DNA of 64,000 bases, taken from Solanum dulcamara (lineage: Eukaryota; Streptophyta; Magnoliopsida; Solanales; Solanaceae). The first letter of the stretch is position 1. Each line of letters begins with the position of its first letter. The position numbers and the translations under genes are program-made. The DNA lies in the NCBI RefSeq assembly GCF_947179165.1, contig NC_077242.1, positions 49,423,097 to 49,487,096 on the forward strand, written 5' to 3'. Of this stretch, positions 12,305 to 22,987 are shown piece by piece. Under the pieces are notes generated by a model. It was given only the letters and a program-made list of their open reading frames with translations. It was not told the origin of the DNA and did no database searches.

Positions 12305-12956
12305 TTTGGGATGATCACTTGCCTCTGATTGAGTTCGCATATAATAACAATTATCATTCTGACATCGGGATGGTACCTTATGAGGCTTTGTATATGCAAA
12401 AATACAAATCCACCATTGGATGGTTTGAGATAGGTGAGTCAGGGTTGATTGGACCCGTTTTAGTACAATAGTTAGTTGAGCAGGTTAGTCTAATTCAGGA
12501 GTGGTTATTGGTAACTCAAAGCCACCAGAAGTTATACTCAGATGTGCGATGAAGGGCCTAAGAGTTTTGTGTCGATAATTAGGCGTTCTTCAAAGTCTCA
12601 CTTATGAGAGATGTTATGATATTTGGAAAGAAGAGCAAGCTTAGTCCAAGATTCATTGGGCCATATGGCGTCCTTCAGAGGGTAAGACGAGTGGCTTATG
12701 AGCTAGTGTTACTTTCAGGGCTAGAATCTTTTCATCCAATTTTCCATGTCCTATTGCTGTGAAACTACATAGGATACCCTTCTTGAGTAGTCCCAATTGA
12801 GAATGTTTAGATCAAAAATGAATTGTCCTATGAGGAAACTCGAATTGCCATGGTAGATAAATTGGTCTGTAGATTGAAGACCAAAGATGTGGCTTCAATA
12901 AAGTATTATGGAGTAACAAGAATAGAGAAGAGCTGACCTGGGAAGCTGAGGATGAT
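12305..12956 (+). pseudogene. Integrase C-terminal part, outer gypsy
   Basis: The frame resumes after the solo LTR with DDHLPLIEFAYNNNYHSDIG, then PYEALY and WFEIGESGLIGP, the conserved end of the gypsy integrase core. A decayed C-terminal domain follows (KSKLSPRFIGPYGVL near 12632, then VAYELVLL). The last readable residues before the next insertion are the WEAED-type tail at about 12938-12956. Stops occur at about 12470 and 12550. The tail continues at 22638 beyond the inner element. Confidence 0.8.
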
Positions 12957-15176
12957 TGTAAGACCCCATGAGTTGAAAAGTCAAAACAAAGGAAAGGAAT
13001 TTTGGAAAATAGACTAGAATTGAGTTCTACAACTCAACCTATGAATCATAGAATCCCATACAAGCCATAGGAGTGACTCGTAGGACTTATGATGAGGCCT
13101 GATATTTGACTAAGTGAAGTTGGAAGACGATGAGTCGTAGAATCAACTCCTCAAGAAACTTCAGAGGCTTAGACTTGCAAGTTTCTCAAACCATGTAGGA
13201 TGAATAGGTCTTCGTAGAAATGAGTCATAATGAAAGTTTAGATACTTAGTCCTCAGGGTCTTTCTCAGACCCTGTAGGACGAGTCCTTTCTACGATTCAT
13301 AAAAGAGTCTACAATTCGTATAGATGATTCATAGGGGAAGTCTTGAGGGTCAGTTCTCAGGGTCTTTCTCAGACCCTAAAAGACAAGTCTCTCTAACTGG
13401 TAGAAGGTCCTACGAGTCATATGGACCAGTCGTAGGGTCAGTTTTGACCAGTTTTTAAGAGGGTATTTTGGTCTTTCCCTATGTTTTAACATTAAAGGGA
13501 GGTCGTTTTAGAGATTGACTCTAGACTATCTAAATGACCCTAAGCCTTTCCAAAATTCATTACTCTCACTCAAGTTTTAAGACTCAAAACTTTATCCTCT
13601 CAAGCTCCTCTCAAAGTATTCTTCATCTCAAGCAAAGTCTAGGGTTCCCTCTCAAGATCTTCAAGACTCGATTTTCAAAGCTTGCATTAGGTCTTTATTC
13701 CCCAAGATATGTAGGTCTCATTCATGAGTTCTTCCACCCATGGAGCCTGAGTATTTTTCTAACCTAGCAACTTAATTTCAAAATTATGAATGTTATGGGT
13801 TTTCATATCATGATTTCCAAATGCGTAGATTATTGAATATTTGAAGTATATTTACCTATCTTAGCTTATATTGGTCCTTGATTCCATGAAATTGATGATT
13901 TCTATCAAAAGTCTTTATATGAAGGCACGGAAGGAGTTTTCAAGTGTATTCGTGGGTTATTTGAAAGATGTTGTGATTGATGCATTCTATTACTCTCATG
14001 CATACTCATATTGATGTTAACGATTTGAAAGTTGAATTGAACAGAAACCCACCTAGTTTTACTATATTCTCAATGAAGTTTGAATTGAAATCTTTTGACT
14101 CTAAATGAATGTTTATAAAAGTAATGTCAATGTTCAAAAGAGTCTTATGAATTGAAAGAATAATAAAATAATTGTGAAATGATAGATTCTACTTGTGAAA
14201 GGTCAATTCTCACTTATGTGAATCAAAGAAGAGTTTTAATGAGTTGTTATACCAAATGATGTTTTGATGATCTAAAGGTATGTAAATAATTATGTTTTTA
14301 CGTTAGATTACACTATTCCGTGGGATTGACTTAGCACCGAATGGTGCATTGAGGTGGGATTCGATAAGGAAATCCTAGTAGAAACCCCTTGTCTCATTAA
14401 CTATGTGCAAATATAAGAGCCCTTGTAGGCTTAGGCTAGTGGATTCACAAGTATCCCTAAATGTTAAAGAAATAAATAAAGTTGACGGAGTTCTACCGGC
14501 AAGTAGTCTCCCCATAACAACGTAGGGAGTTATGTTGGATTCCATGTAATTGCTCACATGGTCTTAGATGTTGGTTAGTGTCATCTCCCATAAAATGAAT
14601 GTTTCAAGTATTATTCATATTGATTTCATATGCATTCATCTACTTATGCACTTTACCTTATAATGTTTTTATGAGTTGCATGACTACATACTTAGTACAT
14701 TCAAAGTACTAACGCATACTATTTTGCCTATATGATATCACCATGTAGGGACCAACATTGCTCCATATTCACCTACACGTGGCTAGTTGAATTCGTTGAA
14801 GACTACCATTTTGGTGAGTTCCCATATTTCGAGAACAACATTCATTTCCTTTTCTAGCTTATGTTATGTAAATATTTTTGGATACATTTCATGGTACCTT
14901 TTCCTATTTTGTTTGAGGGTGAGCTAGGGACATGTTCTAGACCCCACCAAGTCTTCTAGTAGAAGTATGTTTGGAACAAATGTATGATTTTTTAAAGTCC
15001 ATAATGACTCTTTTTTTATGATGTTTGCCCTTAGTCCTATTTCCCTTTTTATTTCTGCTTATTATTTTTTGTCATTACCTATGAAAGGATAAATAAATGT
15101 TAAGAAGCTTAGGTGAGGTACCTCTGAGTTCCTTATTCATTGTGTCGCGTCTAAGCCCTGGGCTTGGGTCATTACA
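12957..15176 (+). repeat. 5' LTR of inner gypsy element
   Basis: It begins TGTAAGACCCCATGAG and ends GGGTCATTACA. Compared with the 3' LTR it lacks two short blocks within the first 330 bases. The stretch 13290-14215 is nearly identical to 20745-21670, while both ends are clearly more diverged. The 77-codon frame at 13534-13767 lies in this conserved block and recurs at 20988-21221; it is LTR sequence, not a gene. Confidence 0.9.
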
Positions 15177-15180
15177 AACT

Positions 15181-15195
15181 TGGTATCAGAGTTAG
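15181..15195 (+). promoter_or_regulatory. Primer binding site of inner gypsy element
   Basis: TGGTATCAGAGTTAG follows the LTR end after four bases (AACT). It is complementary in type to the 3' end of initiator-Met tRNA, as usual for plant Ty3/gypsy elements. Confidence 0.85.
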
Positions 15196-15392
15196 AGGTT
15201 TTGAACATTTCTCAGAGTCCAACATACTGCATCAAATAGGGTCTTGTTCATGGTTGTGAAGTGTTCCATAACTATGAATAGGAGACTATGGGACATTTAG
15301 GAAAGTTTTCCCTTCTTTCATGACACATGTCGTTCCCTAGAGTTGTCCTCAAATTTCCCCTAACTAAAGAATAATTTTGTGTCTTCTAAATC

Positions 15393-16477
15393 ATGCATCC
15401 AAGAAGGGTAACTCCACCTAGAGAAAGGGTCAATTACGAGGACCAAGCTCCTCCTCCCGAATCTCTACATCATGAGGAAGGGGTTACACATATGATATTT
15501 CGGAACATCATCACTTTGTTGGCCAAAGCCATGGACAACCAAACTAACCAAGGCATTGTTCCTCCTCCTCCTTCTCCTCAAGTGCATACTCTGGCTTCTA
15601 GAATTTGGGACTTCAAGAGAATGAATCCACCCAAATTTGACGATTCCAAAATAGATGAGGACCCTATGGAGTTCATTGAGAAATTCTATTGGATTGTGGT
15701 TATCATAGGAGTGCCTCTATATGAAAATGTTGAGTTAGTGGCCTATCAACTCAAGGGTGTGGCAAGGGTTTGGTATGATCAATGGGTTGTTAAGAGGGGT
15801 GAAGATATGGAACCCATAGAATGGGAAGAGTTCAAGGGTGCCTTCCTAGATCACTTCCTTCCTTTCGAGCTAAGGAAGGCAAAGATTCAAGAGTTTATCA
15901 ATATTCACCAAGGGGAATGAGTGTGAGGGAATATTCCCTCAAATTCACTAAATTGTCTAAGTATGCTCCTTTCATAGTCTTTGACCCAGGGGCAAGGATG
16001 AGCAAGTTCTTCTCCGGTGTTTCTAGTTTTATATCCAAAGAATGCAAGATGGCCATGTTAGCCAAAGAGATGGATATCTCCCAAATCATGACATATGCAA
16101 AATAAATTGAGTATGATAAGTTGAGGGAGAGGTCAAGAGGGTTCAATAAGGCTAGAGTTGATGATGGAGGGTTCAATCATCAAAGTTCCAATTATAGTGG
16201 TAGCAGAAAGGGCCAAGGTGGACAATGATTTGTGGGGCAAGGTTTCACCAATTCTCCTCCTCCAAGATTGAACAAGGACAAGGGTGAAAATACGATGGTT
16301 CTAATAGAGAATATTGGTGCTCAAACTTTCCCCACTTGCAAAAAGTGTGGGAGGACTCACAAAGGGAAATGCTTAGCTGGCTCTAATGCATGCTTCAAGT
16401 GTGGTAAACTGGGTCACCAAGCTAGAGATTGTAAAGGTGGTGGTGATTGGCCTCAAAGACAAATTGGTCAAGGTTAA
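15393..16477 (+). pseudogene. Gag polyprotein, inner gypsy (frameshifted)
   Basis: The start at 15393 (MHPRRVTPPRERV) is the usual N-terminus for this lineage. A retrotransposon gag domain runs over about residues 65-175 (FKRMNPPKFDDSKIDEDPM, then VARVWYDQW). The frame ends at 15920 and continues in another frame at about 15917-16105 (MSVREYSLKFTKLSKYAP). After further stops, 16325-16450 carries two cysteine motifs, including a CCHC knuckle CFKCGKLGHQARDC (16391-16432). Gag would package the element RNA. At least one frameshift and two stops make this copy nonfunctional. Confidence 0.85.
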
Positions 16478-16559
16478 CAAGCTCAAAGAAGTTTCCAACA
16501 CACCAAATGCTCTTATTCCTTACATGGGATACAAGAGGTTGAGGAAACACCTAACGTTA

Positions 16560-17203
16560 TTACCGGTATATTAAAGGTCTTTGCTTTTGATGTGTACGCA
16601 TTATTGGATTGGGGTGCCAATTTTTTGTTGATTACTCCATTTCTTGAAAATAGGTTTGATGAGTTACCCAAAATGTTATTAGAACCCTATTTGGTATCTA
16701 CCCCCGTTGGTGAGTCGATTATTGCTAGAAAGGTCTACAAAGGTTGTCTTTTGTCTATCTTGCACAAAGTTGTTCCTTGTGATCTAATTGAGCTTGACAT
16801 GGTAGATTTTGATGTTATTATTAGGATGGATTGGTTTCATGCATTTTATGCTTTGATAGATTGTAGAACTCATAGAGTCAAGTTTCAATTTCCAAATGAG
16901 TCTATTCTTGAATGGAAGGGTCATAATTTAGTAGTGAAGGGTAAGTTCATTTCGTGTCTTAAGGCCCAAAATTTAATTGCTAAGGGTTGTATCTGCCACA
17001 TTGTGAGGGTTAGGGATGTCGACTCCAAAAGTCTTTCTCTTAAGTCGATCTTCATAGTTAATGAGTTTCCTGATGTCATTCCTAATGACCTTCCCGGTGT
17101 CCCTCCCAAAAGGGAAATTGATTTAGGTATCGATCTTCTCTCTGATACCCAACCTATCTCTATTCCTCCCTACCGAATGGCCCCGGCAAAATTAAAGAAA
17201 TAA
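16560..17203 (+). pseudogene. Aspartic protease and RT start, inner gypsy
   Basis: An open frame at 16592-17203 starts with ALLDWGANFLLITP, the retropepsin active-site loop in which the usual D(T/S/P)G is DWG. This probably inactivates it. The protease fold continues to MDWFHAFYALIDC (about 16826). The linker into RT follows: FPDVIPNDLPGVPPKREIDL and PISIPPYRMAPAKLKK, ending at an in-frame stop. In an intact element the protease would cut Gag-Pol inside the virus-like particle. Gag-Pol is a single reading unit in this lineage, so the stop at 17201 is disabling. Confidence 0.85.
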
Positions 17204-17942
17204 TTAAAGGATTTGTTAGAGAAAGGGTTCATAAGTCCAAGTATTTTACCATTGGATGCCCCCGTGTTGTTTGTGCAAAAGAAGGATGGATCGCTTTGGA
17301 TGTGCATAGACTACCATCAATTAAACAAGGTGACCATTAAGAACAAATATTTGATCCCTAGGATAGATAATTTTTTGACTAATTGCAAGGGGAAAGACTT
17401 TTCTCAAAGATTAATCTTCGGTCCGGCTATCATCAACTAAGGGTGAGGGGGTGTGATATTCCCAAGATGGTATTTCGAATAAGGTATGGTCACTTTGAAT
17501 TTTTGGTGATGTCGTTTGGATTGGCGAATGCACCGGCAATGTTTATGGATCTAATAAATAAGGTGTTCAAGCCCTATCTTGATACATTTTGGTGCTCTTC
17601 ATTGAAGACATATTGATTTACTCTCAAGGTGAGGAAGAACATAAGGATCATTTGAGAGTTGTGCTTCAAACCTTGAGGGATAGACAATTATTTCCCAAAT
17701 TTAATAAGTGTGAAGTTTTGTTGAAAGAGGTGGCGTTTCTTAGTCATATAGTGTCTAGTGATAGGATCAAGGTTGATCCTAAGAAGATGAAGGTGGTAAG
17801 GAATTGGCCTAGACCATTGTCTCCTTCGGATATTAGGAGCTTTTTGGGTCTAGCCAGGTATTATAGAAGGTTCATTGAAGGGTTCTATTCTATCTCATCT
17901 CCTATGATGAAATTGACCCAAAAAAAGGAAAAATTCCTATAG
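17204..17942 (+). pseudogene. Reverse transcriptase, inner gypsy
   Basis: Three overlapping frames carry the palm and fingers: [20 protein letters not shown] (17249), then [20 protein letters not shown] with [12 protein letters not shown] (17461-17560). The catalytic strand reads [10 protein letters not shown] near 17593, where gypsy RTs have FIDDIL; the first catalytic Asp is Glu. The connection region FLGLARYYRRFIEG (17839-17880) is well kept. Frameshifts near 17435 and 17600 and a stop at 17940 break the protein. Confidence 0.85.
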
Positions 17943-18740
17943 ATGGGTGAGTGTGAAAATATTTTCCAAACTTTGAAAGATCGACTGACCTCCACTCTTA
18001 TCTTGAGTCTACCGAAAGGCGTAGAAGGGTTGGTGGTGCATTGTGATGCTTCAAGGGTTGGTTTGGGTTGTGTTTTGATGCAAAATAGCAAGGTTATAGC
18101 CTATGCTTTTGGGAAATATAAGGCACATGAACATAACTACCCTACCCATGATCTTGAGTTAGTGGGCATTATTTTTTCTTTAAAATTTTGGAGGCATTAC
18201 CTCGATGGGGTACATGTGGATGTCTTAGAAAGTCTCCAATATGTGTTCACTCAAAAGGACCTCAATCTAAAGCAAAGGAGATGGATTGAACTCCTCGAGG
18301 ACTACGATATGAGTGTGCATTATCATCTAGGTATAGCAAATGTGGTTGTTGAAGCACTTAGTATGGTGTCTATGGGGAGTGTGACTCATGTTGATGAAGG
18401 AAAGAGGGATTTAGTAAAGGATATTCATCGGTTGGTTGTATTAGGGATGAAGTTGAGTGGTTCCAATGATAGTGGTATGTTTATTCATAACGAGTCTGAA
18501 TCATCTTTGATGGTGGATGTTAAGTCAAAGCAAGACCTTGACCCGATATTTATGGAGTTAAAGAAATTGGTGAAAGAAAAGAAGGTAGAAATCTTCTCAC
18601 AAGGGGGAGATGGGGTACTTCACTACCGAGGTCGATTATGTGTTCCAGATATGGATGGCCTAAGGAGTTTGATCTTGAAAAAGACTCACAATTCTTCATA
18701 TTCTATTTACCCCAGTTTGACTAAATGTACAGCGACTTAA
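17943..18740 (+). pseudogene. RNase H and integrase zinc-module start, inner gypsy
   Basis: The open frame holds the gypsy RNase H: VVHCDASRVGLGCVLMQNSK (catalytic Asp strand), HNYPTHDLELVGIIFSLKFW with the Glu, then WIELLEDYDMSVHYHLGIAN. The usual TDH(K/R)SL element is changed to VLESLQY. From about 18610 the integrase zinc module begins (HYRGRLCVPD). The frame ends with a stop at 18738-18740, before the CPNC half of the zinc module. Confidence 0.85.
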
Positions 18741-19597
18741 AGGAGATTTATTGGTAGGGCTGCATGAAAAAAGACATAGCAAGGATCGTGGATGAATGCC
18801 CAAATTGCCAACAAGTTAAGGCCGAACACCAAAGGTCGAGTGGGCTAGCACAAGACATTGAAATTCCCACTTGGAAGTGGGAAGATGTGAACATGGACAT
18901 CATAGTGGGTTTTCTTTGTACTCGAAAACATCATGACTCAATTTGGGGTATTGTCGATAAAATGATGAAATTGGCTCACTTCCTACAGGTCAAGACTTCT
19001 TGTAGTGCCAAAGATTATGCTAAGTTGTATATTCGGGAATTGGTAAGGTTGCATGGTGTGCCTTTGTCAATTATTTCAGAAAGTAGTACACAATTCACTC
19101 CTCATTTTCGGAGATCGTTTCAAAGGGGTCTTGGTACCAAAGTGAAGTTAAGCACCGTATTTCATCCTTAAACCGATGGGCAAGCCGAATGGATAATTCA
19201 AACACTAGAGGATATGTTAAGGGCTTGTGTGTTAGAGTTCAAAGGTAGTTGGGATGACCATTTACCAACTATTAAGTTCGCCTACAATAATAGCTACCAC
19301 TCAAGTATTGATATGGCACCGTTTGAAGTTTTATATGGAAGGCGGTGTAGTTCTTCCATTGGTTGGTTTAAAGTAGGTGAGATGACCTTGTTGGGTCCTG
19401 ATTTGGTACTTTATGCTTTAGAGAAGGTGATAGTCATTAGAGAAAGGTTGAAGACATCTCAAAGTCGCCAAAAGTCCTATTTTGATACTAGGAGAAGGGA
19501 TCTTGAGTTTAAGGTGGATGATCGGGTATACTTGAAGGTTTCACTCATGAAGGGAGTAGTTTGGTTTGGTTAGAAAGGAAAATTGAGCTCTATGTAT
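18741..19597 (+). pseudogene. Integrase, inner gypsy (split by LINE/SINE tail)
   Basis: The rest of the zinc module appears as MKKDIARIVDECPNCQQVKA (18764). The core reads WEDVNMDIIVGF (first catalytic Asp) and then LSIISESSTQFT at 19066, where this family normally has SDRGTQFT, so the second catalytic Asp is lost. A stop at 19171 is followed by MLRACVLEFKGSWDDHLPTI and FAYNNSYHSSIDMAPFEVLY with the third acidic residue. The C-terminal domain is interrupted after WLERKIEL by the insert at 19598 and resumes at 19761 with LGPYKILRCIGKVAYELELP. Confidence 0.85.
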
Positions 19598-19760
19598 ATG
19601 CCTTATCTAACCTCTTTTATGCTTTTATGCTTTTATTGAGCAGAGGGTCTTTTAGAAACAACCGTCCTACCTTGGTGGAGTTAGGTCTGCATATACTTTA
19701 CCCTCCCCAGACCCCATGTTCTGGGATTTCACTAGGTTGTTGTTGTTGTTGCTGTTGTTG
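19598..19760 (+). mobile_element. 5'-truncated RTE LINE / TS-type SINE tail
   Basis: This about 160-bp insert shares CTTTACCCTCCCCAGACCCC and a terminal (TTG)n run with the RTE LINE tail at 51640-51752. It is flanked by TGTAT on both sides (19593-19597; 19759-19763), which fits a short target duplication. It splits the integrase C-terminal domain. The same tail is shared by Solanaceae TS SINEs and RTE LINEs, so the parent class is not certain from 160 bases. Confidence 0.75.
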
Positions 19761-20356
19761 TATTTAGGACCATATAAAATCTTGAGATGTATTGGAAAGG
19801 TTGCCTATGAGTTGGAGTTGCCTTTGAAAATGACTATGGTTCATCTGGTGATCCATGTGTCTATGTTAGGAAATGGGTGGGTGACCCAAGTTCTATTGTG
19901 CCTTTGGAAGTAGTGAATGTTGAAGAAAACTTGACCTATGAAGAGGTTCCGATTAAAATTTTGGACCGGCAAGTTAAGAGATTGAGGAACAAAGAAGTTG
20001 CATCCGTCAAAGTCCTTTGGAGAAATCAACAAGTTGAGAGCGCGACATGAGAAGCAGAACCGGATATGATAAAGCGATACACTCATATATTTCATTCTAC
20101 TCAACCCTAAGGTACTAAGCTATTCATGATCAAATTGTTTAAGACTCCTAAGTTTCAGTCTTTCCTAAGTCTTTCATATGCATGCATGTTCATGAAGTTG
20201 AATTTTAAAGTCATGTTTTATGCTAAGTTTAAATATCTCATGTTCTATGCATTTCAAAGTGTCTTTGTATTCATGTTGGGTTGCTAGTCCTTGTTCCGTG
20301 TGCTTTCTATACTAGTTGAATCTCATTCGAGGAAGAATTTTCCCAAGGGGAGATAT
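19761..20356 (+). pseudogene. Integrase C-terminal end and 3' untranslated region, inner gypsy
   Basis: LGPYKILRCIGKVAYELELP and VNVEENLTYEEVPIKILDRQ mark the end of integrase, with a frameshift near 19850. The last recognisable part, VKVLWRNQQVESAT, ends at about 20050. The remaining 300 bases are non-coding and lead into the purine tract and the 3' LTR. Confidence 0.75.
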
Positions 20357-22637
20357 TGTAAGACACCGTAAGTTGAAAAGTCAAAACGAAGGAAAACAAT
20401 TCTGGAAAATGGACTAGAATCGAGTCTATGACTTAACCTATGATTCGTAGAAGCCCTTACAAATCATAAGAGTGACTCGTAGGAATTATGATGAGGCCTG
20501 ATATTTGACTACGTGAATAAGGAAGTCTAGAGTCCATGTTACGACTCATAGAATAAATGATGAGTCATAGAAATGACTCATCAAGAAAATTCAGAGGTCT
20601 AGACTTGTAGGGTTCTCAGACCGTGTAGGATGAATGGGTCATACAACCCATAGACAAAACAAGACTTGTAAATATGAGTCGTACAGAAAGTTCAGAGACT
20701 AAGTCCTCAGGGTCTTTCTCCGAACCAGCAAGATGAGTCCTTTCTACGATTCATAAAAGAGTCTACAATTCGTATAGATGATTCATAGGGGAAGTCTTGA
20801 GGGTCAGTTCTCAGGGTCTTTCTCAGACCCTAAAAGACAAGTCTCTCTAACTGGTAGAAGGTCCTACGAGTCATATGGACCAGTCGTAGGGTCAGTTTTG
20901 ACCAGTTTTTAAGAGGGTATTTTGGTCTTTCCCTATGTTTTAACATTAAAGGGAGGTCGTTTTAGAGATTGACTCTAGACTATCTAAATGACCCTAAGCC
21001 TTTCCAAAATTCATTACTCTCACTCAAGTTTTAAGACTCAAAACTTTATCCTCTCAAGCTCCTCTCAAAGTCTTCTTCATCTCAAGCAAAGTCTAGGGTT
21101 CCCTCTCAAGATCTTCAAGACTCGATTTTCAAAGCTTGCATTAGGTCTTTATTCCCCAAGATATGTAGGTCTCATTCATGAGTTCTTCCACCCATGGAGC
21201 CTGAGTATTTTTCTAACCTAGCAACTTAATTTCAAAATTATGAATGTTATGGGTTTTCATATCATGATTTCCAAATGCGTAGATTATTGAATATTTGAAG
21301 TATATTTACCTATCTTAGCTTATATTGGTCCTTGATTCCATGAAATTGATGATTTCTATCAAAAGTCTTTATATGAAGGCACGGAAGGAGTTTTCAAGTG
21401 TATTCGTGGGTTATTTGAAAGATGTTGTGATTGATGCATTCCATTACTCTCATGCATACTCATATTGATGTTAACGATTTGAAAGTTGAATTGAACAGAA
21501 ACCCACCTAGTTTTACTATATTCTCAATGAAGTTTGAATTGAAATCTTTTGACTCTAAATGAATGTTTATAAAAGTAATGTCAATGTTCAAAAGAGTCTT
21601 ATGAATTGAAAGAATAATGAAATAATTGTGTAATGATAGATTCTACTTGTGAAAGGTCAATTCTCACTTGTGTGAATCAAAAAAGAGTTTTAATGAGCTA
21701 TTATACCAAATGATGTTATGATGATCTAAAGGTATGTAAATAATTATGTTCTTACGTTAGATTACACTATTCTGTGGGTTTGACTTAGCACCGAATGGGG
21801 CAGTGAGGTGGGATTCAATAAGGAAATCCTAGTAGAAACCCTTTGTCTCATTAACTATGTGCTAATATAGGAGCCCTTGTAGGCTTAGGCTAGTAGATTC
21901 ACAAGTAGCCCTAAATGTTAAAGAAATGAATAAAGTTGATGAAGTTCTACCCGACAAGTTCTCTCCCCATACAAACGTATGGGGTTATGTTGGATTTTAT
22001 GTAATAGCTCACACAGTCTTAGATGTCGGTTAGAGCTAGCTTTCCATAAAATGAACGTTTCAAGTATTATTCATATTGATTGCTTATGCATGTGTCCACT
22101 TCTGTACTTTACCTTATAAGGTTTTAACGCTTTTATTTTGTTGCATGCCTACATAGTTAGTACATTCAAAGTAATAATGCATACTCTTTTGCCTACATGA
22201 TATCACTATGTAGGAGCCTACGTTTCTCCACATTCACCTCCACATGGCTAGTTGAATTCGTTGAAGGCTACCATTTTCATGAGTTCCTATGTTTCGAGAA
22301 CAACATTCCTTTCCTTTTCTAGATTATGTTATGTAAAGATTTTTGGATACCTTTCATGGTACCTATTCCTATTTTGTTGAAGGTGAGCTAGGGACATGTC
22401 TTAGCCCCCGCCAAGTCTTCTAGTAGAGTATGTTAGGACATAAATATATGATGGTTTGAAGTCGATGATGACTCGTATTCTATGATGTTCTCTGTTAGTC
22501 TTGTTTTCCTTTTCATTTCCACTTATTTTTTATTGTCATTACCTATGAAGGGATGAATGAATGCTAAGAGGCTTGGGTGAGGTACCTCCGGTTTCTCCAT
22601 TCATCGTGTCGTGTCTAGGCCTTAGGCTTGGGTCATG
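20357..22637 (+). repeat. 3' LTR of inner gypsy element
   Basis: It begins TGTAAGACACCGTAAG and aligns with 12957-15176 throughout. The right edge falls within GGGTCATGAAA at about 22632-22640. It keeps two short blocks missing from the 5' LTR. Confidence 0.9.
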
Positions 22638-22987
22638 AAAATAACATGAGGTCCAAACATCCTCACTTATTTCATACCCTAGGGTAATGGCATATTAGTT
22701 TACATTGGTACAGTGAGGTAAGATACCTATTTGGTCTTTATATTTTTTTCTTTCTTATTATCATGGTTTTTATTGTTGTACTTTTGCTTGCACTGTTATT
22801 GCAGAGCTATAATACTTAGCTACTTATGTCATCCTGTGAGATGCCTAGGTTGGCATTTCAACGTTTCTGATTCCTGGATAGTAACATTTACAGAGGAGAC
22901 TCTTCCATAATTTTGGCAACTCCTAAGGACTTAACTGCGAGACCCAGATTTTTCATTTGAGGATGAATGTTTCTAACAGGGGAAGGA
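22638..22987 (+). pseudogene. 3' tail of outer gypsy coding region and PPT
   Basis: MRSKHPHLFHT at about 22648 continues the outer integrase tail cut at 12956. About 300 non-coding bases follow, ending in a purine tract (CAGGGGAAGGA) immediately before the TGTAAT of the 3' LTR. Confidence 0.7.

Larger units (their letters stand above)
12957..22637 (+). mobile_element. Inner Ty3/gypsy retrotransposon nested in outer element
   Basis: This 9.7-kb element has LTRs at 12957-15176 and 20357-22637, a primer site at 15181 and a purine-rich tract before the 3' LTR (TCCCAAGGGGAGATA, 20341-20355). Gag, protease, RT, RNase H and integrase follow in gypsy order, all decayed. It interrupts the C-terminal tail of the outer integrase. 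The target duplication is approximate (ATGAT left, ATGAA right), and the exact right edge is uncertain by a few bases. Confidence 0.9.

Noticed and set aside
13534..13767. 77-codon open frame repeated at 20988-21221 with one residue change
   Set aside because: It lies inside both LTRs of the inner gypsy element, and its conservation follows from LTR identity, not coding function.
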